Counted from the first letter of the stretch, positions 27,001 through 35,359 are shown. The stretch: 45,213 nucleotides of DNA from Sharpea azabuensis DSM 18934 (GCF_000702165.1 NZ_JNKU01000021.1:1-45213), one strand, 5' to 3'. The notes: generated by a model from the letters alone, not told the origin. Numbers and translations: made by a program.

Positions 27001-27590
27001 CAGTCGAGAAGACTACCCAATGTCTCATAATCCATAACTTCGACTTTCTGAATTTCATGTGATGTTCTAAAACCATCAAAGAAGTGCATAACTGGAACTG
27101 AAGCTTTGATAGCTACTAAGTGAGCAATACCACCTAAGTCCATAACTTCCTGAACTGAGTGAGAACATAACATTACGATACCTGTCTGACGACAAGCATA
27201 AACATCCTGATGATCACCAAAGATGTTTAATGATGATGTAGCTAAAGCACGTGCAGCTACATGGAATACACCTGGTAATAATTCACCTTGAATTTTATAT
27301 AGGTTAGGAATCATTAACAGTAAACCCTGAGATGCAGTAAATGTTGTTGCAAGAGCACCACCCTGAAGTGCACCATGAACAGCACCTGCAGCACCAGCTT
27401 CTGACTGCATTTCAATGACATTGACTGATGAGCCAAAGATGTTCTTCTGACCTTTTGAAGCCCATTCTTCAGCATGTTCTGCCATTGGAGAAGATGGTGT
27501 AATTGGATAGATTGCAGCTACTTCACTAAATGCATAAGCAACGTGAGCGGCAGCTGTATTACCATCCATTGATAAATATTTTTTTGCCAT
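24045..27590 (-). CDS. nifJ: Pyruvate:ferredoxin (flavodoxin) oxidoreductase
   Basis: A 1181-aa single-chain PFOR that oxidises pyruvate to acetyl-CoA and CO2 and passes electrons to ferredoxin or flavodoxin, the main pyruvate exit in anaerobes. Domains in order: pyrimidine-binding domain I (DGNTAAAHVAYAFSEVAAIYPITPSSP at the N-terminus), domains II-III, two [4Fe-4S] ferredoxin motifs near residues 685-760 (CIQCTQCVMVCPH and CVGCTLCAQVCPG), a third cluster region with CAGCGE, and the thiamine-PP domain (GGDGWAYDIGYGGLDH, then DTEMYSNTGGQ). AGGAGG lies 9 nt before the start. It has a strong own promoter and terminator, so it is monocistronic. Confidence 0.98.
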   Translation of the reverse strand: MAKKYLSMDGNTAAAHVAYAFSEVAAIYPITPSSPMAEHAEEWASKGQKNIFGSSVNVIEMQSEAGAAGAVHGALQGGALATTFTASQGLLLMIPNLYKIQGELLPGVFHVAARALATSSLNIFGDHQDVYACRQTGIVMLCSHSVQEVMDLGGIAHLVAIKASVPVMHFFDGFRTSHEIQKVEVMDYETLGSLLDWDALKAFKNRQLNPHLNPVTRGSATNDDVYFQSREAQNKHYEDIADITADYMKKISEITGRQYAPFVYYGDPEADRIIIAMGSVTQTIEEVVDTLNEQGEKVGLIKVHLYRPFSAKYLLDVLPASVKKIAVLDRTKEMGSTGEPLYLDVVEVLKDKNIEIIGGRYGLGSKDTTAKDCKAVFDNLAKDKPQHPFTIGIVDDVTHLSLPVDSSFKVKTDATQCLFYGLGSDGTVSANKSSIKIIGDNTNLYCQAYFAYDSKKSGGATRSNLRFGPTPIRSTYYINRADFISCSVDNYVFKYDMLRNLKDGGTFLLNTSFSKDEVANYLPNRVKKQLAEKHAKLYIIDATKLAEECHMGRHTNTILQSAFFALNQNILPLDEAIRLMKEAAKKSYGSKGDAIVESNYQAIDAGKDKMVEVEVDPAWADLEVNAMHAPTGDDYFDNYVTPIDGLTGDDLPTSAFLDKLDGTMKNGMALKERRGIAVSVPKWNKDNCIQCTQCVMVCPHATIRAFLLSEDEIKNAPEDISNDVLKPMGVKGADGLSFRIQVSPDNCVGCTLCAQVCPGKKGEKALTMVPVKEELSHGDLAYWMYENAEYRSDLFKGPMANTVKGVGFRKPYFEASGACAGCGEAPYYRLASQLFGQDMRIANATGCSSIYCGSCPSTPMTTDKKGFGPAWANSLFEDNAEYGFGMKLAENYKAKFILETIEANKNDAEADVKEVLEKYEAVKGQREKEAELYDDVVAALEKTQVEGLKKLLDMKADLVTKSQWIIGGDGWAYDIGYGGLDHVLANDQNVNVLVLDTEMYSNTGGQSSKSSQAASIAKFTASGKKVAKKDLAQIAMAYGHVYVAQISLAANPMQAIKAFKEAESYDGPSLIIAYSPCTEQHIKGGLANSDRQEKLAVECGYFNLLRYDPRLAEEGKDPLQIDSKAPDFSKFKDFLLTENRFSQLYKVNPEHADALMEKCLLDAKRRRARAEAMALDPAAAK

Positions 27591-27612
27591 ATTATATAAC
27601 CTCCTACGAGAT

Positions 27613-27642
27613 ATTATACCTCCAACAAAAGCCCTTTTTCAA
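27613..27642 (-). promoter_or_regulatory. Predicted PFOR promoter
   Basis: Minus strand: TTGAAA (27637-27642), 18-bp spacer, TATAAT (27613-27618). The palindrome TAACCGGTTA lies just upstream of the -35 at 27652-27661 and may be a regulator site. Confidence 0.7.
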
Positions 27643-27769
27643 GCCTTATTCTAACCGGTTACAACCTTGAAATATCAAACTTTACGCAATTTATTTTCCT
27701 AACTTTTTTAAGCCTTTACAATTTTCTCGCTATTCATCCTCTAAAATTCACACACAAACAAAAGTCTTC

Positions 27770-27798
27770 TACACATCCGCAATATTTAATGATATGAT
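27770..27798 (+). promoter_or_regulatory. Predicted promoter of the PPi-PFK gene
   Basis: TACACA (27770-27775), 17-bp spacer, TATGAT (27793-27798), about 35 bp before the start codon. Of the 242-bp divergent gap, only the two promoters and one palindrome could be assigned. Confidence 0.5.
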
Positions 27799-27832
27799 GT
27801 TTTTGCGAAAAATGTCGATAAGGAGTTAAAGA

Positions 27833-29062
27833 ATGAACAAAAGAAATTGTATTATTGGCCAGTCCGGTGGTCCTACTGTTGCCATCAATGCCTCACTTGC
27901 CGGTATCATCCAGCAAGCAAAGAAAGAAGGCTATGAACACATCTATGGAATGATCAATGGCATTAAGGGGTTATTGGAAAATACTTATATGGATTTAGAA
28001 GAAGCCATCAAGAATGATGATGATCTTCATGACTTGAAAACTTCACCTGCCATGTATCTTGGAAGCTGTCGTTATAAATTACCTGATCAAAGTGATGATC
28101 CCGTATTTGAACAGCTTTTCCATAAGTTTGAAGAATTAGAAATCACAGATTTCTTCTATATTGGTGGAAATGATTCAATGGATACCGTGGCTAAGCTTTC
28201 AGAGTATGCCAAGATTATGAATTCAGACATTCACTTTATTGGTATTCCTAAGACGATTGATAACGATCTTATGGGTACTGATCATACACCTGGTTATGGT
28301 TCAGCGGCAAAATATGTTGCAAGCAGTATGCTTGAAATTGCCTATGACAGTTCCATCTATAAATTAAAAAGTATTACCATCGTTGAAATCATGGGACGTA
28401 ATGCCGGCTGGCTGACTGCTGCAAGTGCATTGGCACGTACGGCCTATTCTGATGCCCCTGATTTGATTTACTTGCCTGAAGTCCCATTTGATCAAGAACA
28501 ATTCCTTGATGATATTGCGAAAGTCTTCGAGAAAAAGCGTTCTGTCATTATTGCCGTAAGTGAAGGCATCAGAAACAAAGAAGGCAACTATCTCGATCAA
28601 GATAGCCGCTATGTCAAAAAAGATGCCTTTGGTCATATTCTTCACTCAGGCACAGGTAAAGTTCTTGAAACAATCTGTTTCAAACGCTTTAAATGTAAAG
28701 TACGCTCCATTGAACTCAACGTCTTACAGCGTTGTGCTATGCATATTGCCTCAGAAACAGATATTGAAGAAAGCTTCATGATTGGCAGTAAAGCTGTTGG
28801 CTATGCAAAAGATCATACAGGTGTGATGGTAGTCATCAAGCGCCTATCGAATGACCCATATCAGTCAGAAGCAGCAATTGCCGATGTCAGCAAGATTGCC
28901 AATCTCGAACACAAAATTCCCGTCAACTGGATTAATGATGCCCATAATGATATCACCAAAGAACTCTATGAATATATGTATCCCCTTATTCAGGGGGAAG
29001 TAAATGTCCGTTATCATAATGGCATTCCTTCCTACATCAATATCCGTCACTTGGAGAAATAG
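27833..29062 (+). CDS. 6-phosphofructokinase, pyrophosphate-dependent type
   Basis: A 409-aa phosphofructokinase making (or unmaking) fructose-1,6-bisphosphate. N-terminal IIGQSGGPTVAINASLAG is the nucleotide/PPi loop. The donor-selecting loop reads GGNDSMDT: the position that is Gly in ATP enzymes (GGDGS) is Asp. The catalytic segment is PKTIDND where ATP enzymes have PGTIDND. Both changes mark PPi use in the family, though the first Asp of GGDD being Asn is unusual. IMGRNAGW and EGIRNKEG are also typical. AGGAG precedes the start. It is divergent from the PFOR gene and ends in a bidirectional terminator. Confidence 0.9.
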   Translation: MNKRNCIIGQSGGPTVAINASLAGIIQQAKKEGYEHIYGMINGIKGLLENTYMDLEEAIKNDDDLHDLKTSPAMYLGSCRYKLPDQSDDPVFEQLFHKFEELEITDFFYIGGNDSMDTVAKLSEYAKIMNSDIHFIGIPKTIDNDLMGTDHTPGYGSAAKYVASSMLEIAYDSSIYKLKSITIVEIMGRNAGWLTAASALARTAYSDAPDLIYLPEVPFDQEQFLDDIAKVFEKKRSVIIAVSEGIRNKEGNYLDQDSRYVKKDAFGHILHSGTGKVLETICFKRFKCKVRSIELNVLQRCAMHIASETDIEESFMIGSKAVGYAKDHTGVMVVIKRLSNDPYQSEAAIADVSKIANLEHKIPVNWINDAHNDITKELYEYMYPLIQGEVNVRYHNGIPSYINIRHLEK

Positions 29063-29130
29063 CTAATACCAGTAAAAATGCAGAGTTTGTAATAGAGTTG
29101 TTCTCAAACTGAAAATGATATTTTAAAAGA

Positions 29131-29160
29131 AACGACGTGACTTCCATCACGCCGTTTTTA
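29131..29160. terminator. Bidirectional terminator between PPi-PFK and glycosyltransferase genes
   Basis: AACGACGTGA / TCACGCCGTT stem with 6-nt loop. It has one A-C mismatch as plus-strand RNA but a G-U pair, hence a complete stem, as minus-strand RNA. It is T-rich on both sides. Confidence 0.8.
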
Positions 29161-29207
29161 TTTGCATTAGTTCCTTTCCATAATCCCCACAATGATACTC
29201 GCATGCT

Positions 29208-30317
29208 TTAAATAATGGCATATATTTGTTTGAGCATCTCTTTCACAGAATCTTTGAGTTTTCTATTATTACGGTATTCTTTGGCCTTTTGTATATATTC
29301 TTTGGCATCAGCTTTTCGAAGCAAATTCACTGAATCCCATTTTGCCTGAGGCAATTTCATAAAATATTCCCTGGCCAGTATGAACCTTGGGTATTGCAGA
29401 ACATTATTTATTAGAAGAATGAGCTCTTCCTCATCAAGATAGTCGAGTGCTTGCTGGATATAGTAAAAAAACCATCCTGCAAGTTCAGAAAACAGAATCT
29501 GTTTGATAGGCTGCTTTACGTTTCCCTGATAATGCTTTAAAAATATTAACTGATACTTTTTAATATTGTCGACATCCTCCATTGTGTGCAAAGAAAAACG
29601 ACTTGTATCACCACTCATCTGACGATAGCAATACAGCGCATCAGGTATGAAGCGAAAAGATTCACACTCTGACAAAAGATACAGATTCATAATCTGATCA
29701 TCACCCCAAAATACTTTTTCTACCGTCTTTGAAGAAGGAAGACTTGAAATTAAACTGCAATGATAAACTTTATTAGAAACATTAGTTGTTAGGTGAGCCT
29801 CGTTCCAATTGCTGCATAACAGTTTGGGATATTCGTGAGCATTAAAAGTGTTTCTATCAGTATCCAAGGGTGTCTTGACAAGCGTCACTTTATGGCTTAG
29901 ATGATTATACTTTTTCATAGAGCCAAACTGCATTGCCTGGCAATTTGATTTCATTATTTCTTCATGCAAGCAAGCAAAAACATTTTTATTTGCATAAAAA
30001 TCATCCGCATCACAAAATGTGATATAAGTTCCAGCTGCTTTTTCCACACCATATATTCTTGATTGAAATGCCCCACCATTTTCTTTTCTAAAATATCGAA
30101 AACGCTTGTCATTCAAAGCATATTTTTGGCAAATATCGGATGATCTGTCAGTTGATCCATCATCGATGAGAATGACTTCAAAATCTGTAAACGTTTGTTT
30201 CGCAATGGCATTTAGGCACTTGCTTAAAAACTTCTCACCATTGTATATTGGTACAACAATCGACAACCATGGCTGTGATAAGTCAACATTCACTGTGTTC
30301 TTATTTTTGCAACTCAT
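29208..30317 (-). CDS. Family 2 glycosyltransferase
   Basis: A 369-aa GT-A-fold inverting glycosyltransferase. After about 16 residues it shows WLSIVVPIYNGEKFLSKCL, then the nucleotide-binding VILIDDGSTDRSSD, ENGGAFQSRIYGVEKAAG, and the metal-binding CDADDFY (about 100). The C-terminal half is variable, as expected for acceptor recognition. There is no membrane segment, so it is likely a cytosolic enzyme acting on a membrane-linked or cell-wall glycan. A solitary gene with its own promoter, it looks more AT-rich than its neighbours and is not in a polysaccharide cluster; late acquisition is possible. Confidence 0.9.
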   Translation of the reverse strand: MSCKNKNTVNVDLSQPWLSIVVPIYNGEKFLSKCLNAIAKQTFTDFEVILIDDGSTDRSSDICQKYALNDKRFRYFRKENGGAFQSRIYGVEKAAGTYITFCDADDFYANKNVFACLHEEIMKSNCQAMQFGSMKKYNHLSHKVTLVKTPLDTDRNTFNAHEYPKLLCSNWNEAHLTTNVSNKVYHCSLISSLPSSKTVEKVFWGDDQIMNLYLLSECESFRFIPDALYCYRQMSGDTSRFSLHTMEDVDNIKKYQLIFLKHYQGNVKQPIKQILFSELAGWFFYYIQQALDYLDEEELILLINNVLQYPRFILAREYFMKLPQAKWDSVNLLRKADAKEYIQKAKEYRNNRKLKDSVKEMLKQIYAII

Positions 30318-30370
30318 AATGATTCTCCTAAAAAACTTTTTTAAAAGGATATCCCCTCATATTAATGTAT

Positions 30371-30399
30371 ATTATACAATACTATTTTCTATTTTTCTA
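30371..30399 (-). promoter_or_regulatory. Predicted promoter of the glycosyltransferase gene
   Basis: Minus strand: TAGAAA (30394-30399), 17-bp spacer, TATAAT (30371-30376). The rest of the 280-bp gap holds only the terminator at 30483-30518. Confidence 0.5.
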
Positions 30400-30482
30400 C
30401 TTACGCCATAATCATTTTCAATATCATTCAGAATAATTGAACTCTTCATTTATGAATAAATCCATCATATTGAAGAAAGGCT

Positions 30483-30518
30483 AAAAAAGCGATACCCGGT
30501 CTTAAACCAAATATCGCT
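30483..30518 (-). terminator. Terminator of the YdcF-like gene
   Basis: Minus strand: AGCGATA / TATCGCT outer stem with an inner GGT/ACC stem, followed by six T, about 80 nt past the stop codon. Confidence 0.8.
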
Positions 30519-30597
30519 CAAATATTATTATTGTTTACAAATCCAAATAAATAAGTAATTGCTGACAAATTATAGATACATGCCAATGCTAGTGTTT

Positions 30598-31212
30598 TTA
30601 TACATTGATATCGGTAAAGTGCTGAACAACTTTATAACACTTATAAAGAATATACTCAACTGTTTCATTTCTAAGAAATTCAACACGTTTCTTTGTCGTC
30701 TTAAACATCGAGGTTTTTGTTGGAGAAGAATAGGCATCAATACCTTCATCCTTTGCCATCAACATAGCTCGACGCATGTGTAGGGCATCGGAAACAATTA
30801 ATGCGCTTTTTAAGTTATTCTCATTCATGAGCTTTTTCGCATAAATTAAGTTTTCCAGTGTTGTCTTTGAGCTTTCTTCAATCAGGATATCATTCTTATT
30901 AACGCCTTTACTTATGGCGTAGGATTTTGCGACTTCACTATCGCTATATTCCTGCCCTTCTACTTTACCGCCAGTGAGAATCAGCTTAGAAACATAACCA
31001 TCTTCATAGAGATCAACCGCATGATTAATGCGCTCACGATAAACCGCCGAAACACGGTTATAAGCGACACTAGCTCCTAGCACAACGGCAACATCTGCCT
31101 TACGGGTTTCGTCAATATAACTATATAAGTAGACACTTGCTCCATTACCAACGACATAAATAGCTAGCACAAGTATGATTACAAGCAAAAACTTTACGAA
31201 TTTCTTCAGCAT
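30598..31212 (-). CDS. YdcF/SanA-like membrane-anchored protein (DUF218)
   Basis: A 204-aa protein with one N-terminal membrane helix (LLVIILVLAIYVVGNGAS, about 9-26) preceded by Lys residues, so it is anchored with the catalytic domain outside. The DUF218 fold is shown by ADVAVVLGASV (about 38-48), SKLILTGG, SSKTTLENLIYAK and LIVSDALHMRRAMLMA. Relatives (SanA, YdcF) are tied to envelope integrity and bind nucleotides, but no reaction is established. The site GGGTGA precedes the start. The gene stands alone between tex and the glycosyltransferase. Confidence 0.88.
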   Translation of the reverse strand: MLKKFVKFLLVIILVLAIYVVGNGASVYLYSYIDETRKADVAVVLGASVAYNRVSAVYRERINHAVDLYEDGYVSKLILTGGKVEGQEYSDSEVAKSYAISKGVNKNDILIEESSKTTLENLIYAKKLMNENNLKSALIVSDALHMRRAMLMAKDEGIDAYSSPTKTSMFKTTKKRVEFLRNETVEYILYKCYKVVQHFTDINV

Positions 31213-31268
31213 GTTCTCACCCCCTCAAGTGATATTATCATACACTTTTTTTAAAAAAATGCACGAAC

Positions 31269-33416
31269 TTATGCCGCAATCATTGATAATCCGACACGAT
31301 TACGTTTCTTATCAATGTCAATGACATAGACATCTACAATGTCACCTACATTGACCACTTCAAGAGGATGTTTGATATGACGTTTGCTCATTTTTGAGAT
31401 ATGTACAAGACCATCTTCATGTAAGCCAATATCCACAAAAGCCCCAAAGTCAACGACATTACGAACAGTTCCAGAGAGCTTCATATTAAGTTGCAAATCA
31501 TCAAGCGTTAAGACATCACTGCGTAGTACAGGAGCTTCATATTCATCACGAGGTGAACGAGATGGTGCTTTAAAGGCCTCCATTAAATCTTCAAGGAGAT
31601 ATGTTGAAAAATGTAAGGTTTCTCTTGCCTGATCCTGATTGAGTGTTTTAAGGACGTCTTGCATTTTCTTTGTACCTATGTCACCGATGGAAAGATGCAA
31701 ATAATCTAAGAAACGCATTGCATCGTCATAATTATCAGGATGGATAGCTGTCTCATCAAGAATGTTGTTGCCTTCAGGAATACGCAAGAAGCCGACAGCC
31801 TGTTCATAAGTCTTTGGTCCAAGTTTAGGAACCCCAAGCACTTCCTTACGATCTTTAAACATTCCATTCTCTTCACGATATTTCACAATATTCTTGGCAG
31901 TTGCCCCGCTTAAGCCAGAGACATACTGCAAGAGTGATGGTGAAGCTGTATTGATATTGACACCAACCTGGTTAACAACCTTTTCGACAACAAAATCAAG
32001 CTGTTCACCAAGTGCTTTCTGATTCATGTCATGCTGATACTGACCAACAGAAATGGATTTAGGATCAATCTTGACAAGTTCTGCAAGTGGATCCTGCAGT
32101 CTTCTTGCGATGGACACAGCTGAACGCTCTTCAACCGCAAAATCAGGGAATTCCTCTTTTGCAAGCTTACTTGCCGAATAAACAGAAGCTCCTGCTTCTG
32201 AAACGATGACATATTGGACATCAAGGTGATATTTCTTTATAAAAGCGGCAATCCAGGCTTCGGATTCTCTTGACGCGGTTCCATTGCCCATGGCAATGAC
32301 TTCAATATGATAGTCCTTAATCATTCTTAATAATGTTGCTTCATCCTGCTGATGGTCCTTTTTAGGCAAAGATATATAACATTTGTCAATGCCTAATACT
32401 TTACCTGTTGGATCAACTGCCGCAAGCTTACAGCCCGTTCTAAAACCAGGATCTAAGCCTAGAACATATTTATCTTTTAACGGTGCTTGCATGAGGAGAT
32501 GTTCTAAGTTTGTTGAGAAGAGTGAAAGTGACTTGTCTTCTGCTCTTTGTGTCAATTCATTACGAATTTCACGTTCAATCGATGGTCTGATCAAACGATC
32601 AAAAGCGTCTTTCACACATTCTTTAATAATAGCATTGACAACACTCTTCTTATTGCCAACAATCATGTGATCGATATAGTCATAGAAACGTTCTTTGTCA
32701 ATATCAAAAGAAACACTCAAGATCTTTTCCTTTTCCCCACGATTGATTGCGAGAATACGATGTTCTCGTAAATTCTTGATGCGTTCGCTATAGTCATAAT
32801 ACATGGCATAGATACCCTTTTCATCAACCGCATTCTTTTTAAGCTTCGTTGTAAGTATGCCCGTCTTGTTGATAAGGTTCTTTGTATATTGACGATACTT
32901 AGCTTCATCACTGATTTTTTCCGCAATAATATCCTTTGCCCCATCAATCGCTTCCTGAACACTTGTCACATCATCGCTTAAATACTTGGAAGCTTCTTTT
33001 TCAAGATCACCCTGTGCTGGTAACTGAAGCATCCAATTAGCTAATGGTTCTAAGCCCTTGGCAATAGCGATGGTTGCTCTTGTCTTTTTCTTTTCTTTAT
33101 AAGGACGATAGTAATCTTCTACTTCTGTCAGCTTGCTTGCCTCAAGTATGGCTTTCTTAAGTTCATCATTCATCATGCCTTTTTCTTCAATGAGTCTGAT
33201 GACATCTTCTTTTCTCTCTTTAAGCTTGAGGGCATAATCATATTCTTTGGCAATGGCACGAATCTGATCTTCATTTAATGCCCCTGTGACTTCTTTACGA
33301 TAGCGGGCAATAAATGGTACCGTGGCCCCTTCACTTAATAAATTAAGAACTGCTTTAACTTGATCTTTGTGAATATGTAATGTCTTTGCAGTCAGATTAA
33401 TGATTTCTTCATTCAT
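31269..33416 (-). CDS. tex: Tex-family RNA-binding transcription accessory protein
   Basis: A 715-aa cytosolic nucleic-acid-binding protein. It has an N-terminal helical HTH-rich region with VPFIARYRKEVTGALNEDQI (about 34-53), a YqgF/RNase-H-like domain (VLGLDPGFRTGCKLAAVDPTG starts near 320), helix-hairpin-helix repeats (VGVNINTASPSLLQYVSGL) and a C-terminal S1 domain (LSGTVRNVVDFGAFVDIGLHEDGLVHISKMS). Tex proteins act on RNA and transcription and help toxin gene expression or stress fitness in several pathogens. The start overlaps the NUDIX stop by 8 nt, so the two are coupled. Confidence 0.95.
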   Translation of the reverse strand: MNEEIINLTAKTLHIHKDQVKAVLNLLSEGATVPFIARYRKEVTGALNEDQIRAIAKEYDYALKLKERKEDVIRLIEEKGMMNDELKKAILEASKLTEVEDYYRPYKEKKKTRATIAIAKGLEPLANWMLQLPAQGDLEKEASKYLSDDVTSVQEAIDGAKDIIAEKISDEAKYRQYTKNLINKTGILTTKLKKNAVDEKGIYAMYYDYSERIKNLREHRILAINRGEKEKILSVSFDIDKERFYDYIDHMIVGNKKSVVNAIIKECVKDAFDRLIRPSIEREIRNELTQRAEDKSLSLFSTNLEHLLMQAPLKDKYVLGLDPGFRTGCKLAAVDPTGKVLGIDKCYISLPKKDHQQDEATLLRMIKDYHIEVIAMGNGTASRESEAWIAAFIKKYHLDVQYVIVSEAGASVYSASKLAKEEFPDFAVEERSAVSIARRLQDPLAELVKIDPKSISVGQYQHDMNQKALGEQLDFVVEKVVNQVGVNINTASPSLLQYVSGLSGATAKNIVKYREENGMFKDRKEVLGVPKLGPKTYEQAVGFLRIPEGNNILDETAIHPDNYDDAMRFLDYLHLSIGDIGTKKMQDVLKTLNQDQARETLHFSTYLLEDLMEAFKAPSRSPRDEYEAPVLRSDVLTLDDLQLNMKLSGTVRNVVDFGAFVDIGLHEDGLVHISKMSKRHIKHPLEVVNVGDIVDVYVIDIDKKRNRVGLSMIAA

Positions 33417-33861
33417 GTTCTGATTCCTTAATCTCCTTGTATTCTTTCATCTTATCATATTCAAAGAGGGCTTCTTTAATATCATTAAAGATATGAGGAT
33501 CGAGGGTTGTCTTTAGTTCCTCTTCATTCACCCATTTATAATCCGTATGTTCCTCACTAATATGAACATGGTCATCCTCGGGAATAGCTAAAAAGCCGAT
33601 TCCCACTGTCTGATAGTCTTCGCGAATAGCAGTGAAGGTATAAATAGGCTTAATGATTTTGATCTTTAAACCTGTTTCTTCACGTAATTCTCTTTTTAAT
33701 GCTTCATGGGGTGTTTCTCCATATTCTAATCCACCACCAGGAAGTTCCCAATAGCCTAGTCCATCAGTTGAAGGACGAACTCTTTTCATGATAAGTGTCT
33801 TTCCATTATACACGCAAATTCCTTTAACGGTTATGTGAAATCTTATTTTTTTCTCCGACAT
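33409..33861 (-). CDS. NUDIX hydrolase
   Basis: A 150-aa pyrophosphohydrolase. The NUDIX box GX5EX7REUXEEXGU is complete: it begins at the last Gly of PGGGLEYGE and ends REETGLK near residue 65. Substrates of such enzymes are nucleoside diphosphates linked to another group, such as oxidised dNTPs or NDP-sugars; this one is unassigned. AAAGGAG lies 9 nt upstream. It leads the nudix-tex unit, with a perfect palindrome at 33879-33893 in its leader or promoter. Confidence 0.93.
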   Translation of the reverse strand: MSEKKIRFHITVKGICVYNGKTLIMKRVRPSTDGLGYWELPGGGLEYGETPHEALKRELREETGLKIKIIKPIYTFTAIREDYQTVGIGFLAIPEDDHVHISEEHTDYKWVNEEELKTTLDPHIFNDIKEALFEYDKMKEYKEIKESEHE

Positions 33862-33878
33862 CTTAATTTTCTCCTTTT

Positions 33879-33893
33879 GTGTTATCTTAACAC
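33879..33893. promoter_or_regulatory. Perfect palindrome upstream of nudix-tex
   Basis: GTGTTA-TCT-TAACAC: 6-bp arms around 3 bp, about 18 bp before the NUDIX start and overlapping a possible -10 (TAAGAT on the minus strand). A likely operator; its regulator is not identified. Confidence 0.45.
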
Positions 33894-33940
33894 TCTTTTC
33901 ATTGAAGAAAAATCTTTTTTGACTTTCCCAAGTAATTCTA

Positions 33941-33969
33941 ATGTCAGACTATGAAAAATTCGGTATAAT
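33941..33969 (+). promoter_or_regulatory. Predicted pepV promoter
   Basis: ATGTCA (33941-33946), 17-bp spacer, TATAAT (33964-33969). It lies 19 bp before the chosen start and shows that the upstream in-frame ATG at 33941 is not the real start. Confidence 0.65.
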
Positions 33970-33988
33970 GGTCAACGAGGTGAATAAA

Positions 33989-35356
33989 ATGGATTTTAAA
34001 CAAGAAGCTTTACAATATAAAGATGCATTGTTACAAGACTTAAAGACACTCTGTCAGATTCCTTCGACAATGGATATGTCAACTGCAGACAAAGGACAGC
34101 CATTTGGAGAAATGCCACGTGCTGCCTTAGATCAAATGATTGCGATTGGGAAGCGTGATGGTTTTATTACTGATAATTGTGATGGTTATGCTGGATCTAT
34201 TGATATTGGTGAAGGTGATGAAGTATTTGGTATTCTTGGTCATTTAGATGTTGTTCCTGTCAACAAGACAGGCTGGAGCTATCCTCCATTTGATTGCACA
34301 CTGGATGGTGATATGCTTTATGGCCGTGGTGTTGCGGATGACAAAGGCCCATTGCTTGCCGCCTACTATGCCGCTAAAATCATCAATAAGATGGACTTCG
34401 AAAAGAAAATGAAGATTCGTGTTATCTTTGGGACAAATGAAGAGAATGGTTCAGAATGTGTGGCTTACTACTTCAAGCATCGTCCTTATCCTGCTTTAGG
34501 CTTCACGCCTGATGCTGATTTCCCAGTTGTCTATGGTGAAAAAGGTATCGCAAGAATTAATGTCAAAGGACATTTTGCCCCTAATGGTTTAATGAGCTTT
34601 ATGTCAGGTGAAGTGGTCAATATCGTACCTGGCATTGCTGAAGCTGTTGTTGATAGTCATACAAGCTTAACGGAAAGCTACCAGGCTTATTTAGAAAAGC
34701 ATCATTTAACTGGTAAAATCGAAGATTATCATGGCAAAACAAAGCTCACTTTAAAAGGTGTTTCTGCCCATGGTTCAACACCTGAACTTGGCATAAATGC
34801 TGCTGTTATGCTTGCACATTACTTAGTTGACCATGTGGAAAATGACTTTGTAAGCTTTATTGACAAATATTTCTATGAAGATGTCAATGGCAAGAAGCTT
34901 GGTGTCTTTAAAGAAGGGCATATGGGTTTAGTTACATGTAACTTAGGTATTGTGGCCTACAAAGAAGGCAGAGGCAATATGAGTATTGATTTCCGTCTTC
35001 CTCATGAAATAAGTGAAGAAGAGTTCATCCCAACGCTCGCTTCTACATTTACAATGAATAATTTCACAAGCTTCAATTATAACTGGACAAATGCTCTCTT
35101 TGTCAATCCTGAAAGTGATTTGATCAAGAACTTGCATCAAGCCTATGTTGATGTCACTGGTGATCATGAACATGGTCCACAGTGCATGGGTGGAGGAACT
35201 TACGCTAAGGAAATGCCTAACTGTGTTGCCTTTGGTGCAGAATTCCCTGGTCGCAACAATGGTATGCATCAAAATGATGAACATATTTTTGTTGATGACT
35301 TGATGGATTCAGTTGCCATCTATGCTGCTGCACTTTACAACATCCTTAAGAAATAG
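33989..35356 (+). CDS. pepV: Dipeptidase PepV (M20 family)
   Basis: A 455-aa zinc dipeptidase of the M20A family that splits dipeptides, common in lactic-acid and related bacteria. Metal and catalytic motifs: GHLDVVPVNKTGW (about 83-95), GRGVADDKGPLLAA, and FGTNEENGSECV with the catalytic Glu pair. A lid domain follows, with the zinc-ligand region in GGGTYAKEMPNCVAFG and the His of MHQNDEHI near the C-terminus. Start at 33989: GAGGTG upstream, promoter just before it. The stop lies 3 nt before the -35 box of the tRNA promoter. Confidence 0.94.
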   Translation: MDFKQEALQYKDALLQDLKTLCQIPSTMDMSTADKGQPFGEMPRAALDQMIAIGKRDGFITDNCDGYAGSIDIGEGDEVFGILGHLDVVPVNKTGWSYPPFDCTLDGDMLYGRGVADDKGPLLAAYYAAKIINKMDFEKKMKIRVIFGTNEENGSECVAYYFKHRPYPALGFTPDADFPVVYGEKGIARINVKGHFAPNGLMSFMSGEVVNIVPGIAEAVVDSHTSLTESYQAYLEKHHLTGKIEDYHGKTKLTLKGVSAHGSTPELGINAAVMLAHYLVDHVENDFVSFIDKYFYEDVNGKKLGVFKEGHMGLVTCNLGIVAYKEGRGNMSIDFRLPHEISEEEFIPTLASTFTMNNFTSFNYNWTNALFVNPESDLIKNLHQAYVDVTGDHEHGPQCMGGGTYAKEMPNCVAFGAEFPGRNNGMHQNDEHIFVDDLMDSVAIYAAALYNILKK

Positions 35357-35359
35357 CTC

